In this document: positions 35,379-44,449 of the stretch, one piece after another
Layout of the letters: each line of letters opens with the position of its first letter
Numbering within the stretch: the first letter of the stretch is position 1
Source of the DNA: Maridesulfovibrio sp.
Lineage (GTDB): Bacteria; Desulfobacterota; Desulfovibrionia; Desulfovibrionales; Desulfovibrionaceae
Length of the DNA stretch: 64,000 nucleotides
Assembly: GCF_963667685.1 (NCBI RefSeq)
Contig: NZ_OY763930.1
Span: 1,843,501 to 1,907,500 of the forward strand
Direction: 5' to 3'
Translations under genes and position numbers: made by a program
The notes under the pieces: model-generated
What the model was told of the DNA's origin: nothing
What the model saw: only the letters and a program-made list of their open reading frames with translations
Databases searched by the model: none

Positions 35379-36578
35379 ATGAGAAAATTGCTTGATAAAA
35401 TGCACGGTGCGGTCTCAGGAGACGGTAAATACAAAAAGTATTATCCCGTTTACGAGATGCTCGACACCTTTTTGTTCTCCCCTACGGAGACGAGTTCCGG
35501 ATCTCCCCATGTGCGTGATGCCATAGATCTGAAAAGGGTCATGATAACGGTAGTCTTTGCGCTGATTCCCTGTTTCTATATGGCTATGTGGAATACCGGG
35601 TTTCAGGCCAACTCCGCTCTGGCTTCCATGGGTCTTGAAGCGGGAACCGGCTGGCGTTGGTCGATTATGACCGGTATGGGCCTTTCGGCAAACCCCCAAA
35701 GCTTTGGGGCAAACATATTGCTGGGTGCGCTCTACTTCTTTCCCATCTACATCGTCTGCAACATCGCCGGTGGGTTCTGGGAAACTTTGTTCGCGGTAAT
35801 ACGCAAACATGAAATTAACGAAGGCTTCCTTGTCACCGGATCATTAATTCCGCTTATCGTTCCCCCGCATATCCCCCTTTGGCAGGTGGCTTTGGCTACC
35901 AGTTTCGGTGTGGTTATCGGCAAGGAAATCTTCGGCGGAACCGGTAAAAACATTCTCAACCCGGCCCTTCTTGCCCGTGCTTTTCTGTTTTTTGCCTATC
36001 CGGGCCAGATTTCAGGAAACAGCGTGTGGATTCCGGTTGATGGTTTTTCCGGTGCAACACCGCTGGCCCTTGCTTCCGAGGGCGGCATCAACGCTGTCAC
36101 CGCCAAGTATTCCTGGTGGGACTGCTTTATTGGAACTATTCCGGGGTCACTTGGTGAAACGTCAACTCTGGCTTGTCTGATTGGCGGGGCGGTACTGATC
36201 ATTACCGGAATAGCTTCATGGCGGATTATGGTTTCACTTCTGGCAGGTGTCTTTGCTACTGCAATTATCTTCAACGGAGTGGGCAGCGCAACCAACCCCA
36301 TGATGACTGTCAGCCCGCTCTGGCATTTAGTAATGGGCGGTCTTGCTTTCGGTATGGTCTATATGGCTACCGATCCGGTCTCTTCTTCCATGACGCCTAA
36401 AGGACAGTTTTATTACGGTGCACTAATCGGTGTCATGATTATTCTAATCCGTACGGTCAACCCGGCCTACCCTGAAGGTGTTATGCTGGCGATTCTTTTC
36501 GGTAACGTGTTTGCCCCGATCATTGACAGTTTTGTAATGCGGGCCAACATCAAGCGAAGGATGGTGCGCAGTGTCTAA
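35379..36578 (+). CDS. nqrB: Na+-translocating NADH:quinone oxidoreductase subunit B
   Basis: Start at 35379 (GGGAT upstream), 4 bases after nqrA, giving 399 residues with about ten membrane helices. The covalent-FMN site SGAT is at 224-227 (Thr227), within DGFSGATPLALA. NqrB carries this FMN and riboflavin and forms the main Na+ channel and quinone site. Flavin attachment needs ApbE, encoded downstream at 40065. The gene overlaps nqrC by 8 bases. Confidence 0.97.
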   Translation: MRKLLDKMHGAVSGDGKYKKYYPVYEMLDTFLFSPTETSSGSPHVRDAIDLKRVMITVVFALIPCFYMAMWNTGFQANSALASMGLEAGTGWRWSIMTGMGLSANPQSFGANILLGALYFFPIYIVCNIAGGFWETLFAVIRKHEINEGFLVTGSLIPLIVPPHIPLWQVALATSFGVVIGKEIFGGTGKNILNPALLARAFLFFAYPGQISGNSVWIPVDGFSGATPLALASEGGINAVTAKYSWWDCFIGTIPGSLGETSTLACLIGGAVLIITGIASWRIMVSLLAGVFATAIIFNGVGSATNPMMTVSPLWHLVMGGLAFGMVYMATDPVSSSMTPKGQFYYGALIGVMIILIRTVNPAYPEGVMLAILFGNVFAPIIDSFVMRANIKRRMVRSV

Positions 36579-37350
36579 CGATTCCACCAAAAAAATATTC
36601 ACTGTGGCATTTTCCCTGTGCCTTGTCTGCTCACTGCTGGTTTCGGCTGCTGCAGTGGGTCTGAAATCAATTCAGGAAGACAACAAGGTCAAGGAACGTA
36701 AAGAAAATATTCTTAAAGCTGCGGGTATCTACAACGAAGATGAATCCGTGGATGAACTTTATAAACAGATTGTCCCCAAGGTTGTTGATCTTGCAACCGG
36801 CGAATATGTCGATATTGACGCCGCAACCTATGATCAGCGTAAGGCAGCCAAAGATCCGTCCAGCAGCATGACCATTCCATCTGAGGACGATCTGGCCGGG
36901 ATCGGCCATCGGGCTAAATATGCCAGCGTCTATCTGCTCAAGGACGGAGATAAACTTAAACGCGTGGTCCTGCCTTTGCACGGCAAGGGACTCTGGTCCA
37001 CCATGTACGGTTTTATCGCCCTTGCGCCGGACTTCAACACAGTCAAGAACTTCGGTTTCTATGAACATGCTGAAACTCCCGGTCTGGGCGGTGAAGTAGA
37101 CAACCCCAACTGGAAAATCCTCTGGATTGACAAGAAAGTCTACAATGACAAGCACGAACCGATTCTCGATGTGATAAAAGGTAACGTCAGCAAGACTGAT
37201 CCGGCAGCACAGTTCAAAGTGGACGGTCTCGCCGGGGCCACGCTGACTTCCAACGGTGTAGAAAATCTGGTTCGTTACTGGCTTGGCGAGGGTGGCTTCG
37301 GTCCCTATCTCAAGCGCCTGACAGCAGAGGGAGGTGAGCAAAATGGCTAA
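36571..37350 (+). CDS. nqrC: Na+-translocating NADH:quinone oxidoreductase subunit C
   Basis: A 259-residue subunit with a GTG start overlapping nqrB. One N-terminal membrane helix (about 10-32) anchors a periplasmic FMN domain. The flavinylation motif is D218-G-L-A-G-A-T224 followed by LTS, the ApbE target consensus with Ala replacing the usual Ser. NqrC passes electrons from the 2Fe-2S centre of NqrD/E to NqrB. The stop overlaps the nqrD start region. Confidence 0.96.
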   Translation: MSNDSTKKIFTVAFSLCLVCSLLVSAAAVGLKSIQEDNKVKERKENILKAAGIYNEDESVDELYKQIVPKVVDLATGEYVDIDAATYDQRKAAKDPSSSMTIPSEDDLAGIGHRAKYASVYLLKDGDKLKRVVLPLHGKGLWSTMYGFIALAPDFNTVKNFGFYEHAETPGLGGEVDNPNWKILWIDKKVYNDKHEPILDVIKGNVSKTDPAAQFKVDGLAGATLTSNGVENLVRYWLGEGGFGPYLKRLTAEGGEQNG

Positions 37351-37960
37351 TTTTAGAGAAGTTCTCTTAAGGCCGCTTGTGGAAGAGAACCCTATTGCGG
37401 TCCAGATCTTAGGTATCTGCTCCGCTCTTGCGGTTACCACAAAGCTTGAGACCGCTTTTGTCATGAGTCTTGCGGTTACTTTTGTCACCGCAGCCTCCAA
37501 CGCCTCGGTCAGTTCCATCAGGAAGCACATTCCGTCCAGTATCCGTATCATTGTCATGATGACCATCATCGCTACGCTGGTTATCATCGTGGATCAGTTT
37601 CTGAAGGCTTTTGCCTACGGTGTCAGCAAGCAGCTCTCGGTGTTTGTCGGATTGATCATCACCAACTGCATTGTCATGGGGCGTGCTGAGGCTTTTGCCA
37701 TGCAGAACAGCCCGAAACTGAGTCTTGCCGATGGTATCGGTAACGGTCTGGGCTACGGTCTGGTGCTGCTGACGGTAGCCTTCCTGCGTGAGCTTTTCGG
37801 TTCAGGCAAAATCTTCGGGCTGACCATCTTCAAGCTGGAATCAGCCGGTGGCTGGTACGAGCCTAACGGGCTCATGCTCCTGCCGCCCAGTGCCTTCTTT
37901 ATCATCGGCCTGCTCATCTGGGGCGTGAATGTCTACGAAAAGCGCAAGGCCAAACGTTAG
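37343..37960 (+). CDS. nqrD: Na+-translocating NADH:quinone oxidoreductase subunit D
   Basis: The ATG at 37343, with GAGG about 8 bases upstream, is preferred over an in-frame GTG at 37334. This gives 205 residues and six membrane helices. The segment [24 protein letters not shown] near the start and [18 protein letters not shown] later are typical of NqrD. With NqrE it forms an inverted-repeat pair holding an intramembrane Fe centre. Confidence 0.96.
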   Translation: MANFREVLLRPLVEENPIAVQILGICSALAVTTKLETAFVMSLAVTFVTAASNASVSSIRKHIPSSIRIIVMMTIIATLVIIVDQFLKAFAYGVSKQLSVFVGLIITNCIVMGRAEAFAMQNSPKLSLADGIGNGLGYGLVLLTVAFLRELFGSGKIFGLTIFKLESAGGWYEPNGLMLLPPSAFFIIGLLIWGVNVYEKRKAKR

Positions 37961-37972
37961 GAGGAGTATGCT

Positions 37973-38581
37973 GTGGAAAACTTAATCAATATATTCGTCA
38001 GATCTATATTCATAGAAAACCTCGCTCTGTCTTTCTTCTTAGGCATGTGCACCTATCTTGCGGTGTCCAAGAAAGTCCAGACCGCCATGGGACTTGGCGT
38101 GGCTGTTGTCGTGGTTATGACCATCACCGTCCCGATAAACAACCTGCTTTACAACTACTTCCTGCGTGAAGGAGCTCTGGCCTGGGCTGGATTTGAGAAT
38201 ACCGACCTGACTTTTGTCGGTCTGATTTCCTACATCGGTGTTATCGCTGCTATCGTTCAGATTCTGGAAATGGGTCTCGATAAGTACGTACCATCGCTTT
38301 ATAACGCGCTGGGAATTTTCCTGCCGTTGATCACCGTTAACTGCGCCATTCTCGGTGCTTCCCTGTTTATGGTCGAGCGTAATTACAACTTTGCGGAATC
38401 GTTGACTTTCGGTTTCGGTTCCGGAGTGGGTTGGGCGCTTGCCATAGTTGTGCTGGCCGGTATCCGCGAGAAGATGAAGTACTCTGATGTGCCTAAGGAA
38501 CTGGAAGGACTGGGGATCACTTTTATCGTGGTCGGACTTATGTCCTTCGGGTTTCTCTCATTTTCAGGAATTCAGATGTAG
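37973..38581 (+). CDS. nqrE: Na+-translocating NADH:quinone oxidoreductase subunit E
   Basis: A 202-residue membrane subunit starting at GTG, with AGGAGGAG 5-12 bases upstream. Six helices are visible. [24 protein letters not shown] is split here as the first hydrophobic block plus its cytoplasmic loop, and [19 protein letters not shown] is the mirrored Cys-containing block. The Cys in each half match those that bind the Fe centre between NqrD and NqrE. 12 bases downstream of nqrD. Confidence 0.96.
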   Translation: MENLINIFVRSIFIENLALSFFLGMCTYLAVSKKVQTAMGLGVAVVVVMTITVPINNLLYNYFLREGALAWAGFENTDLTFVGLISYIGVIAAIVQILEMGLDKYVPSLYNALGIFLPLITVNCAILGASLFMVERNYNFAESLTFGFGSGVGWALAIVVLAGIREKMKYSDVPKELEGLGITFIVVGLMSFGFLSFSGIQM

Positions 38582-38639
38582 GCGGTCCGGGCGTGCAATT
38601 CGCCCGGTTTTATGAACTATTAAACTGTGGGGAAGAACC

Positions 38640-39866
38640 ATGGTTGAAATAATACTCGGTGTGGTGATGTTTACCGGCGTAGTCCTTGCGCTGTGCGTGT
38701 TCATCCTTCTAGCCCGGGCCAAGCTGGTCCCCAGCGGAGAGGTGAGCATTGAAATCAACGGTGATCCGGAAAAGACCGTCGTGGTTCGTCCCGGCACCAA
38801 ACTTCTCGGCGCTTTAGCGGAGAAAGAAATATATGTTCCCTCTGCCTGCGGTGGCGGTGGTTCCTGCGGCCAGTGCAAGTGCCATGTCCATGAGGGCGGC
38901 GGCGATATTCTGCCCACGGAAACCTCCTTCATCACCAAGCGTGAAGCCCGCGAGGGAATGCGTCTGGCCTGTCAGGTAAACGTTAAACAGGATCTGAAGA
39001 TTGAGGTTCCGGCTGAAATCTTTGATATCAAGAAATGGGAATGCACAGTTAAATCCAATATTCCCCGTGCGACTTTTATCAAGGAACTTACCCTTGAACT
39101 TCCTGCGGGCGAAAATGTGGATTTCCGTGCCGGTGGTTACATCCAGATCGAAGCTCCGGCCCATACTGTCCACTACAAGGATTTTGAAGTCGGTGATAAA
39201 TTCCGTGAGGATTGGGACAAATTCGATCTCTGGCGTTATACCTCCGTTGTCAAGGAGCCCATTGTCAGGGCATATTCCATGGCTAACTATCCAGAGGAAG
39301 AGGGCATCATCATGCTTAACGTCCGTGTCTGCCCTCCGCCGCCATTTGCTCCTGATGCCCCTCCCGGACAGATGTCATCGTTTATCTATAGCCTGAAACC
39401 CGGCGATAAAGTGACCATCTCCGGTCCCTACGGCGAGTTCTTCGCCCGGGAGACCGATGCCGAGATGATTTTTATCGGTGGTGGTGCGGGGATGGCTCCC
39501 ATGCGTTCCCATATCTTTGATCAGCTTCGCCGTCTCTCGTCGACCCGTAAGATCAGTTACTGGTACGGTGCTCGCAGTCTGCGTGAAATGTTTTACGTGG
39601 AAGAGTTTGACAAGCTGGCCGAAGATTGTCCGAACTTCACATGGCATGTGGCCCTTTCAGATCCGCTGCCTGAGGACAATTGGACCGGATATACCGGATT
39701 CATCCATCAGGTGCTCTATGAAAACTACATCAAGGATCATCCTGCTCCGGAAGATTGTGAATTCTACATGTGTGGACCGCCAATGATGGCTTCTGCTGTG
39801 GAAAAAATGCTTATGGATCAGGGCGTTGAAAAAGAAAATATAATGTACGACGATTTCGGCGGCTAA
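38640..39866 (+). CDS. nqrF: Na+-translocating NADH:quinone oxidoreductase subunit F
   Basis: A 408-residue NADH-oxidising subunit. One N-terminal membrane helix (4-26) is followed by a 2Fe-2S ferredoxin domain with Cys70, Cys76, Cys79 and Cys111, the same numbering as in V. cholerae NqrF. A FAD domain (RAYSMANYP) and an NADH-binding domain ([15 protein letters not shown]-terminal MYDDFGG) complete the protein. It is the electron entry point of NQR. A GC-rich hairpin 8 bases after the stop ends the core nqr unit. Confidence 0.97.
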   Translation: MVEIILGVVMFTGVVLALCVFILLARAKLVPSGEVSIEINGDPEKTVVVRPGTKLLGALAEKEIYVPSACGGGGSCGQCKCHVHEGGGDILPTETSFITKREAREGMRLACQVNVKQDLKIEVPAEIFDIKKWECTVKSNIPRATFIKELTLELPAGENVDFRAGGYIQIEAPAHTVHYKDFEVGDKFREDWDKFDLWRYTSVVKEPIVRAYSMANYPEEEGIIMLNVRVCPPPPFAPDAPPGQMSSFIYSLKPGDKVTISGPYGEFFARETDAEMIFIGGGAGMAPMRSHIFDQLRRLSSTRKISYWYGARSLREMFYVEEFDKLAEDCPNFTWHVALSDPLPEDNWTGYTGFIHQVLYENYIKDHPAPEDCEFYMCGPPMMASAVEKMLMDQGVEKENIMYDDFGG

Positions 39867-39874
39867 GTGTTTAC

Positions 39875-39902
39875 GGCCTCCGGCGGCTTTGCCGGAGGCC
39901 TT
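39875..39902 (+). terminator. Hairpin after nqrF
   Basis: GGCCTCCGGC pairs perfectly with GCCGGAGGCC (10 bp, 6-base loop), with only TT after it. The sequence GCCTCCGGCGGC is shared with the composite repeat at 51349. It may allow partial readthrough into apbE. Confidence 0.6.
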
Positions 39903-39904
39903 AA

Positions 39905-40050
39905 ACCATTTCCTAATATCCAAAAGAGTTTAATAGTCCGGAAAATCTGCCTGAAAGCGGATTTGAACATCGCCTGAAGGGTAATACCCGAAGGGAGAGC
40001 CTCAGGATGAGGCTGACTAAAACGTTTTGATAGGCTTCGCTACCGGGAAC
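39905..40050 (+). promoter_or_regulatory. Structured leader upstream of apbE
   Basis: Several stems can form: GGGT-AAT-ACCC near 39979, AGCCTC-AGGAT-GAGGCT near 39998-40014, and TAGGCTTCGCTA after 40030. Purine-rich GAAGGG repeats separate them. I do not recognise a known riboswitch; the TAGGCTTCGC block also occurs in the composite repeat near 51420. Confidence 0.35.
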
Positions 40051-40064
40051 TAAAGAGATTGTGT

Positions 40065-41099
40065 GTGAATAAGGTTTTTAATTTGTTTAGATTTGCCCTC
40101 GTGAGCATGGCTTTATTGTTAATGCTTGTCGGGTGTGGCAATGATTCAGCTCCTGTGAAATTGCAGGGCAGAGCTATCGGCACGACTTATTCTATTGTGA
40201 CTTATAATCTGCCGGAAAATCTTGATGCACATAAGATGCAGCAGGGTGTGGAGCAGGTTGTGTCCGGTGTGAACTCGGTCATGTCACTGTTTAATCCCGG
40301 TTCCGATCTTTCCCGTTTTAACGCGTACAAAGGTAAAGACTGGTTTGAGGTTTCAAGGGAACTTGCTTTGGTTGTCAGGACTGCCAAGACCATAAGTCTG
40401 CTCACTGGCGGTGCCTTTGACATTACTGTGGCTCCGTTGGTCAATCTCTGGGGATTCGGTTCGGATGGTCGTCCAGATAAGGTTCCTTCAGACGAGCAGG
40501 TTGCTGCTGCAAAGGCTGATATCGGAGCGGATTTCGTACAGGTGCGTATTGATCCTCCGGCATTGAAGAAAACAAAGCCGGGGATATCGATTGACCTCGC
40601 CGCTATAGCAAAAGGCTATTGCGTTGATGCCGTTGCTGATTGGCTCAAGCAGAACGGAGTTTCTGATTTCATGGTTGAGATCGGCGGAGAAATCAGAACC
40701 GGCGGAACAAAACCGGGCAAGGCGCCGTGGGTGATAGGTGTTGAAAAACCGACTCCCGGCGGCCGGTCCGTGCAGGCCGTGATAGAATTAAGCGGCCGGG
40801 CAATGGCTACCTCCGGTGATTACCGCAATTATTTTGAAGCAGGCGGGAAACGTTATTCCCACATAATCGATCCGGTCAGTGGCAAACCAGTTTCACATAA
40901 TCTCGTGTCGGTCAGCGTTGTGGAAGAAACATGTTCCATGGCCGATGCCCTTGCCACTGGTCTTATGGTTATGGGACCGGAACAGGGTATAAGATTGGCG
41001 AAAAAAAATAAGCTTTCCGCTTTTTTTATTGTGAAAACGGTTGATGGCTTTGCTGAAACCGCCACCGGTAATTTCCCTGAACACAAAACATTGAAGTGA
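40065..41099 (+). CDS. apbE: FAD:protein FMN transferase, lipoprotein ApbE
   Basis: The GTG at 40065 is preferred (AAAGAG 8 bases upstream), giving 344 residues. Residues 1-24 form a lipoprotein signal with lipobox LVGC, lipidated at Cys24, placing the enzyme on the periplasmic side. The ApbE fold shows IGTTYSIV near the N-terminus, the block IDLAAIAKGYCVDAVADWL, the GGEIRTGG loop and the late Asp/Ala motif SMADALATGLMV. It attaches FMN from FAD to Thr in NqrB and NqrC, whose SGAT/AGAT targets are encoded just upstream. nqrM follows after 11 bases. Confidence 0.95.
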   Translation: MNKVFNLFRFALVSMALLLMLVGCGNDSAPVKLQGRAIGTTYSIVTYNLPENLDAHKMQQGVEQVVSGVNSVMSLFNPGSDLSRFNAYKGKDWFEVSRELALVVRTAKTISLLTGGAFDITVAPLVNLWGFGSDGRPDKVPSDEQVAAAKADIGADFVQVRIDPPALKKTKPGISIDLAAIAKGYCVDAVADWLKQNGVSDFMVEIGGEIRTGGTKPGKAPWVIGVEKPTPGGRSVQAVIELSGRAMATSGDYRNYFEAGGKRYSHIIDPVSGKPVSHNLVSVSVVEETCSMADALATGLMVMGPEQGIRLAKKNKLSAFFIVKTVDGFAETATGNFPEHKTLK

Positions 41100-41110
41100 G
41101 GATAGATTCC

Positions 41111-41314
41111 ATGGAAAATATTATCTTGGCTGCCGTTGTTTTCGGGCTGGTTTTTCTGGCTCTGGCTATCGGGGTCATTTTTAAACGTAATTGTATCCGG
41201 GGTTCCTGCCAGGGTTCTGTTCAGGCCGGGGACGGGTCGGGTTGCCGTTGCGGTAAATACGATTTCGAAAAGAAGCTTATTGATAAGAACCATTCGTCAC
41301 TGAAGCCGCTGTAA
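41111..41314 (+). CDS. nqrM: NQR maturation protein NqrM
   Basis: A 67-residue protein (start at 41111, TGAGGA 9-14 bases upstream) with one membrane helix at 3-24, then four Cys (28, 33, 45, 47) in a short soluble tail: RNCIRGSC and GCRC. This matches NqrM (DUF539), which delivers iron for the NqrD/NqrE centre and is usually encoded after nqrF or apbE. It lies 11 bases downstream of apbE. Confidence 0.9.
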   Translation: MENIILAAVVFGLVFLALAIGVIFKRNCIRGSCQGSVQAGDGSGCRCGKYDFEKKLIDKNHSSLKPL

Positions 41315-41337
41315 AAGCGACGGGAGATAGTGTTACA

Positions 41338-41796
41338 ATGACAACAGTTCAGACAGCAAAAGATGTAATTGAACAGACTCGCGCTTTTCACAACAGGTTG
41401 GTTTCATTTTATAAAGATCTTTCCTACCAGGTTGATGAGGAAAGGGTTAAGCTCCTACTGGAATACATGAGCCGCCACCACAAAAATCTGGTAAAGATCA
41501 TGGATGATTATGGTTCCGGTGTTTCGGAACATATTCTGGAGACATGGTTCATGTACGTGCGTAATGAATGTGACCTGTCACCGTTTTTCAGTGCCGATTT
41601 GGGGCCGGATATGACTGCCCAGCAGGTTATGCAGGTTGCCATTGAATTGGATAAGTGCCTGCTGGAAACATATGAAGCAATGCTTCAGAATGATATCCCT
41701 GATGATGTCAGTGATGTATTTCAGGGACTTCTTGATTTGGAAAAGCGGGAAAAGATTAAGATGGCTAAAAGTGCACTGAAGATAGAAACACTGTAG
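41338..41796 (+). CDS. Small helical protein of unknown function, downstream of nqrM
   Basis: Not recognised with certainty. The 152-residue soluble product is almost entirely alpha-helical by eye, with pairs such as RAFHNRLVSFYKDL and YMSRHHKNLVKIMDD that recall rubrerythrin-like or ferritin-like four-helix bundles. A full E-x2-H iron site is not obvious. GGGAGA precedes the ATG. It is 23 bases after nqrM and is followed by a terminator, so it is probably the last gene of the nqr-apbE-nqrM group. Confidence 0.75.
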   Translation: MTTVQTAKDVIEQTRAFHNRLVSFYKDLSYQVDEERVKLLLEYMSRHHKNLVKIMDDYGSGVSEHILETWFMYVRNECDLSPFFSADLGPDMTAQQVMQVAIELDKCLLETYEAMLQNDIPDDVSDVFQGLLDLEKREKIKMAKSALKIETL

Positions 41797-41830
41797 TGAA
41801 AATTTAATCCTTCTTTGAAATATGAAAGTA

Positions 41831-41870
41831 GAAAGCCTCACGTTGCGCTGGTGCAATGTGAGGCTTTTCT
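41831..41870. terminator. Bidirectional terminator between the nqr group and the dus gene
   Basis: AAAGCCTCACGTTGC pairs with GCAATGTGAGGCTTT (one G-U pair, 6-base loop), with T-rich tails suited to both converging transcripts. Confidence 0.85.
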
Positions 41871-41888
41871 TTGCTGGAGTTTGACGGA

Positions 41889-42977
41889 TCAGAGACTATA
41901 TAAGTTCATATTCGGGGTAATGCTTAACTCCATGTCCGGTCTGATGTGTTCTTTTGCCATTGAACGCACATCGTTCATATCTTTGGCAGTGGAAAAAGTA
42001 GCTTGCAGGCTGTGCCCGTATCTGAAATTGGCTGCAAAATAGATCATGAACAGCCTGAACCTCTTGAGCGCCCGGATGGGATCGAATTCTTCTTGGAGAG
42101 CATCGGCCAGACGGATGACATAGTCCTGAAAAATATTTTCTTCCGGCGTAAAACCTGTGGTCCACTCTGCAAAAAGCCACGGACGGGCCATGGCCATACG
42201 TCCGATGGAAATACCGTCGCATCCGGTTCTATCGAACATGTTTTGGCAATGTTGCTGGGTTGTTATATCTCCATTTCCGAAGACCGGTATTGAAACCGCT
42301 TCTTTTATGTAGCGGATATGATCAATTTTAGGCGGACGTGTGCGCTTGTCCGGGGCTACGCGTGGGTGGAAAACAAGACAGTCGGCTCCTGCCGATTCAA
42401 ATTTTTGAGCTAGATCAACAGCCGGGCCAATATCATCAGTCCATCCGGTGCGGTACTTAATAAAAACCGGAATAGACACGGCTTCCCTGACAGCTTCCAC
42501 AATAGCCAAAGCCATGTCCGGGGTCTTCAGCAGCGCGGCGCCAGCTTCGCGTTTGATCATGCCGCGTGCCGAGCAGCCCATGTTGATATCAACTCCGAAG
42601 AAACCTTCTTCTTCAACCCGCTTGGCTGCAATGACCAGTTCTTCCGGAGTGGCGCCAACCAACTGGCAGACCAGATTTGGGAGTTCGCATTCATGCCAAT
42701 TGAAAACAGGTGAAATTCCGGGCTTTTCGGTGGGAACAGCCTTGGCACTGCACATTTCAGTAAACATCAATCCGCAGGAACCGTAATGGGCAAGGACTTT
42801 ACGGAAAGCACTATGCGTCAGTCCAGCCATAGGAGCCAGCCATAATCTGTTGAAGATAGTCTTCCCACCTATGGTTATCGGGCTGGCGAGCCGGGATGCG
42901 AGCTTGTCTAAATCTTGAGCTTTGTAATTGTTCATATAAGCCGTAAAAAAGGGTTGCTGGTTAATTGATTGCAGCAT
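41889..42977 (-). CDS. tRNA-dihydrouridine synthase (DusB-like)
   Basis: A 362-residue FMN enzyme that reduces uridines in the D-loop of tRNA. Family signatures: LAPMAGLTHSAFR (residues 48-60), the catalytic-Cys motif NMGCSARGM with Cys135, the FMN-phosphate region VFGNGDI, and the DGISIGRMAMARPW block. The length and C-terminal helical domain fit DusB/DusA-type enzymes. The start is uncertain: neither the ATG at 42977 nor the one at 42935 has a strong ribosome site. It converges on the nqr group and is separate from the regulator gene at 43031-44446. Confidence 0.92.
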   Translation of the reverse strand: MLQSINQQPFFTAYMNNYKAQDLDKLASRLASPITIGGKTIFNRLWLAPMAGLTHSAFRKVLAHYGSCGLMFTEMCSAKAVPTEKPGISPVFNWHECELPNLVCQLVGATPEELVIAAKRVEEEGFFGVDINMGCSARGMIKREAGAALLKTPDMALAIVEAVREAVSIPVFIKYRTGWTDDIGPAVDLAQKFESAGADCLVFHPRVAPDKRTRPPKIDHIRYIKEAVSIPVFGNGDITTQQHCQNMFDRTGCDGISIGRMAMARPWLFAEWTTGFTPEENIFQDYVIRLADALQEEFDPIRALKRFRLFMIYFAANFRYGHSLQATFSTAKDMNDVRSMAKEHIRPDMELSITPNMNLYSL

Positions 42978-43030
42978 TGCCTATACTGTTGAGGCTCAAG
43001 GAGCAAGTCCGGATATTGTTATAATGGTTT

Positions 43031-44446
43031 TTAGGATTGCCCCTGATTTGCTTTGAAGGATGCAGGGTCAAGATTAAATCTGGTCAGCATCTTTTGTACA
43101 GCAACCCTCGAAAGTCCTGAGTTGCGAGCTGCCTCTGAAATATTTCCGTTGGTGCGTGCGAGAATATCGCTGATATAGCTCCTGCTGAAGCTGTCCACCA
43201 GTTGCTGTTTGGCTTCTTTATAGGGCAGAGTTGCTGCTGATTCATCTGTTGTTTCAGAAGACATTTTGCCCGCGGCCATGTCTACAGCCAGCATGGTGAT
43301 GGATTCTCCGGCGCTGAATACGGCCAGCTGGCGCATTGTGTTTTGCAGCTCTCTTACGTTCCCGGTCCATTTTCGGGCACTTAAATGTCCCACAACGGCA
43401 GGGTCCAGTTCTTTTTCCGGAAGACCAAGTTCAAAGCATGCCTTGCGCGCGAAATAACGGGCCAGAAGTGGAATATCTCCGGGACGCTCCTTCAGCGGAG
43501 GTAAAGTCAGCGGAAGCACATTCAAACGGTGATACAGGTCTTCACGAAATGTTTTATCAGCAACCCGCTGAAGGAGGTCCTGATTGGTTGAGGCCAGAAC
43601 ACGGACGTCGATATTTCTGGAGCTGTCCGAACCGACTGGCCTTATTTCTCCTTCCTGAAGTACCCGCAACAGCTTTACCTGAGTTTCCAGTGGAATATCA
43701 CCGATTTCATCAAGTAGTATAGTGCCGCCGTCAGCACGGGTAAATAAACCTTCACGGTCGCTGTCTGCCCCGCTGAAAGCTCCTTTGACGTGTCCGAAAA
43801 GTTCGCTCTCGAGTAAATTTTCCGGTATGGCTGTGCAGTTAACGGTTACGTATGGTTTTTCGGCACGGCCACTGAGGTCCCGCACCATTTTGGCCACCAG
43901 TTCCTTTCCGGTTCCGGATTCACCCATGATCAGCACGTTGTAATCAGTGCGGGATACGGCTCCGATTGATTGCTTAAGCTGCTGCATAACCGGACTATCT
44001 CCCAGCAGACGGTCTTTGTGCTGTTCAATCTGTTCGCGCAGCAGCCTGTTTTCCGCAAGCAACCTGCTTCGTTCCAGCCCTTTATTGATCACCCGGAAAA
44101 GGTTATCTTGTTCAATCGGCTTGGTGACAAAGTCATATGCCCCTGCTTTCAGTGCTTCTACTGCTGTTTCCACAGTACCGTGGGCAGTGAGCATGACCAC
44201 GGAAAGGAATTCATTTTTAGCGAGGGCGGTTTCCAGAAGTTCCAGTCCGTTCATACCCGGCATCTGGAGATCGCTGACCATAATGTTGATCGGCTGCCCC
44301 TTGAGGATTGACATGGCCTGCTGCCCGTCAAAGGCCACAAAAACTTCATGTTCGGGAAAGGCTCCTTCAATAAGTCTTTTGATTCCACGCGCAAAGTCTT
44401 CCTGATCATCAACAATAAGTATTTTTTGCTGTTGGATTTCAGTCAT
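43031..44446 (-). CDS. Sigma-54-dependent response regulator, partner of the heme-sensor kinase
   Basis: A 471-residue NtrC-type regulator: receiver (phospho-acceptor Asp59), AAA+ domain (Walker A GESGTGKE, contact loop GAFSGA) and Fis-type helix-turn-helix (GNISEAARNSGLSRVAVQKML). In the GAFTGA loop Thr is replaced by Ser. It starts 3 bases after the kinase gene at 44450. The nearest sigma-54 promoter found is at 49533 in front of the YeiH-family exporter, making that gene a likely target. Confidence 0.95.
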   Translation of the reverse strand: MTEIQQQKILIVDDQEDFARGIKRLIEGAFPEHEVFVAFDGQQAMSILKGQPINIMVSDLQMPGMNGLELLETALAKNEFLSVVMLTAHGTVETAVEALKAGAYDFVTKPIEQDNLFRVINKGLERSRLLAENRLLREQIEQHKDRLLGDSPVMQQLKQSIGAVSRTDYNVLIMGESGTGKELVAKMVRDLSGRAEKPYVTVNCTAIPENLLESELFGHVKGAFSGADSDREGLFTRADGGTILLDEIGDIPLETQVKLLRVLQEGEIRPVGSDSSRNIDVRVLASTNQDLLQRVADKTFREDLYHRLNVLPLTLPPLKERPGDIPLLARYFARKACFELGLPEKELDPAVVGHLSARKWTGNVRELQNTMRQLAVFSAGESITMLAVDMAAGKMSSETTDESAATLPYKEAKQQLVDSFSRSYISDILARTNGNISEAARNSGLSRVAVQKMLTRFNLDPASFKANQGQS

Positions 44447-44449
44447 TGA

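Noticed and set aside
34031-39866. Rnf complex instead of NQR
   Set aside because: Subunit A lacks RnfC 4Fe-4S motifs and the F subunit has the NqrF ferredoxin plus FAD/NADH domains; apbE and nqrM follow.
39905-40050. FMN riboswitch before apbE
   Set aside because: The conserved FMN-aptamer core sequences are absent.
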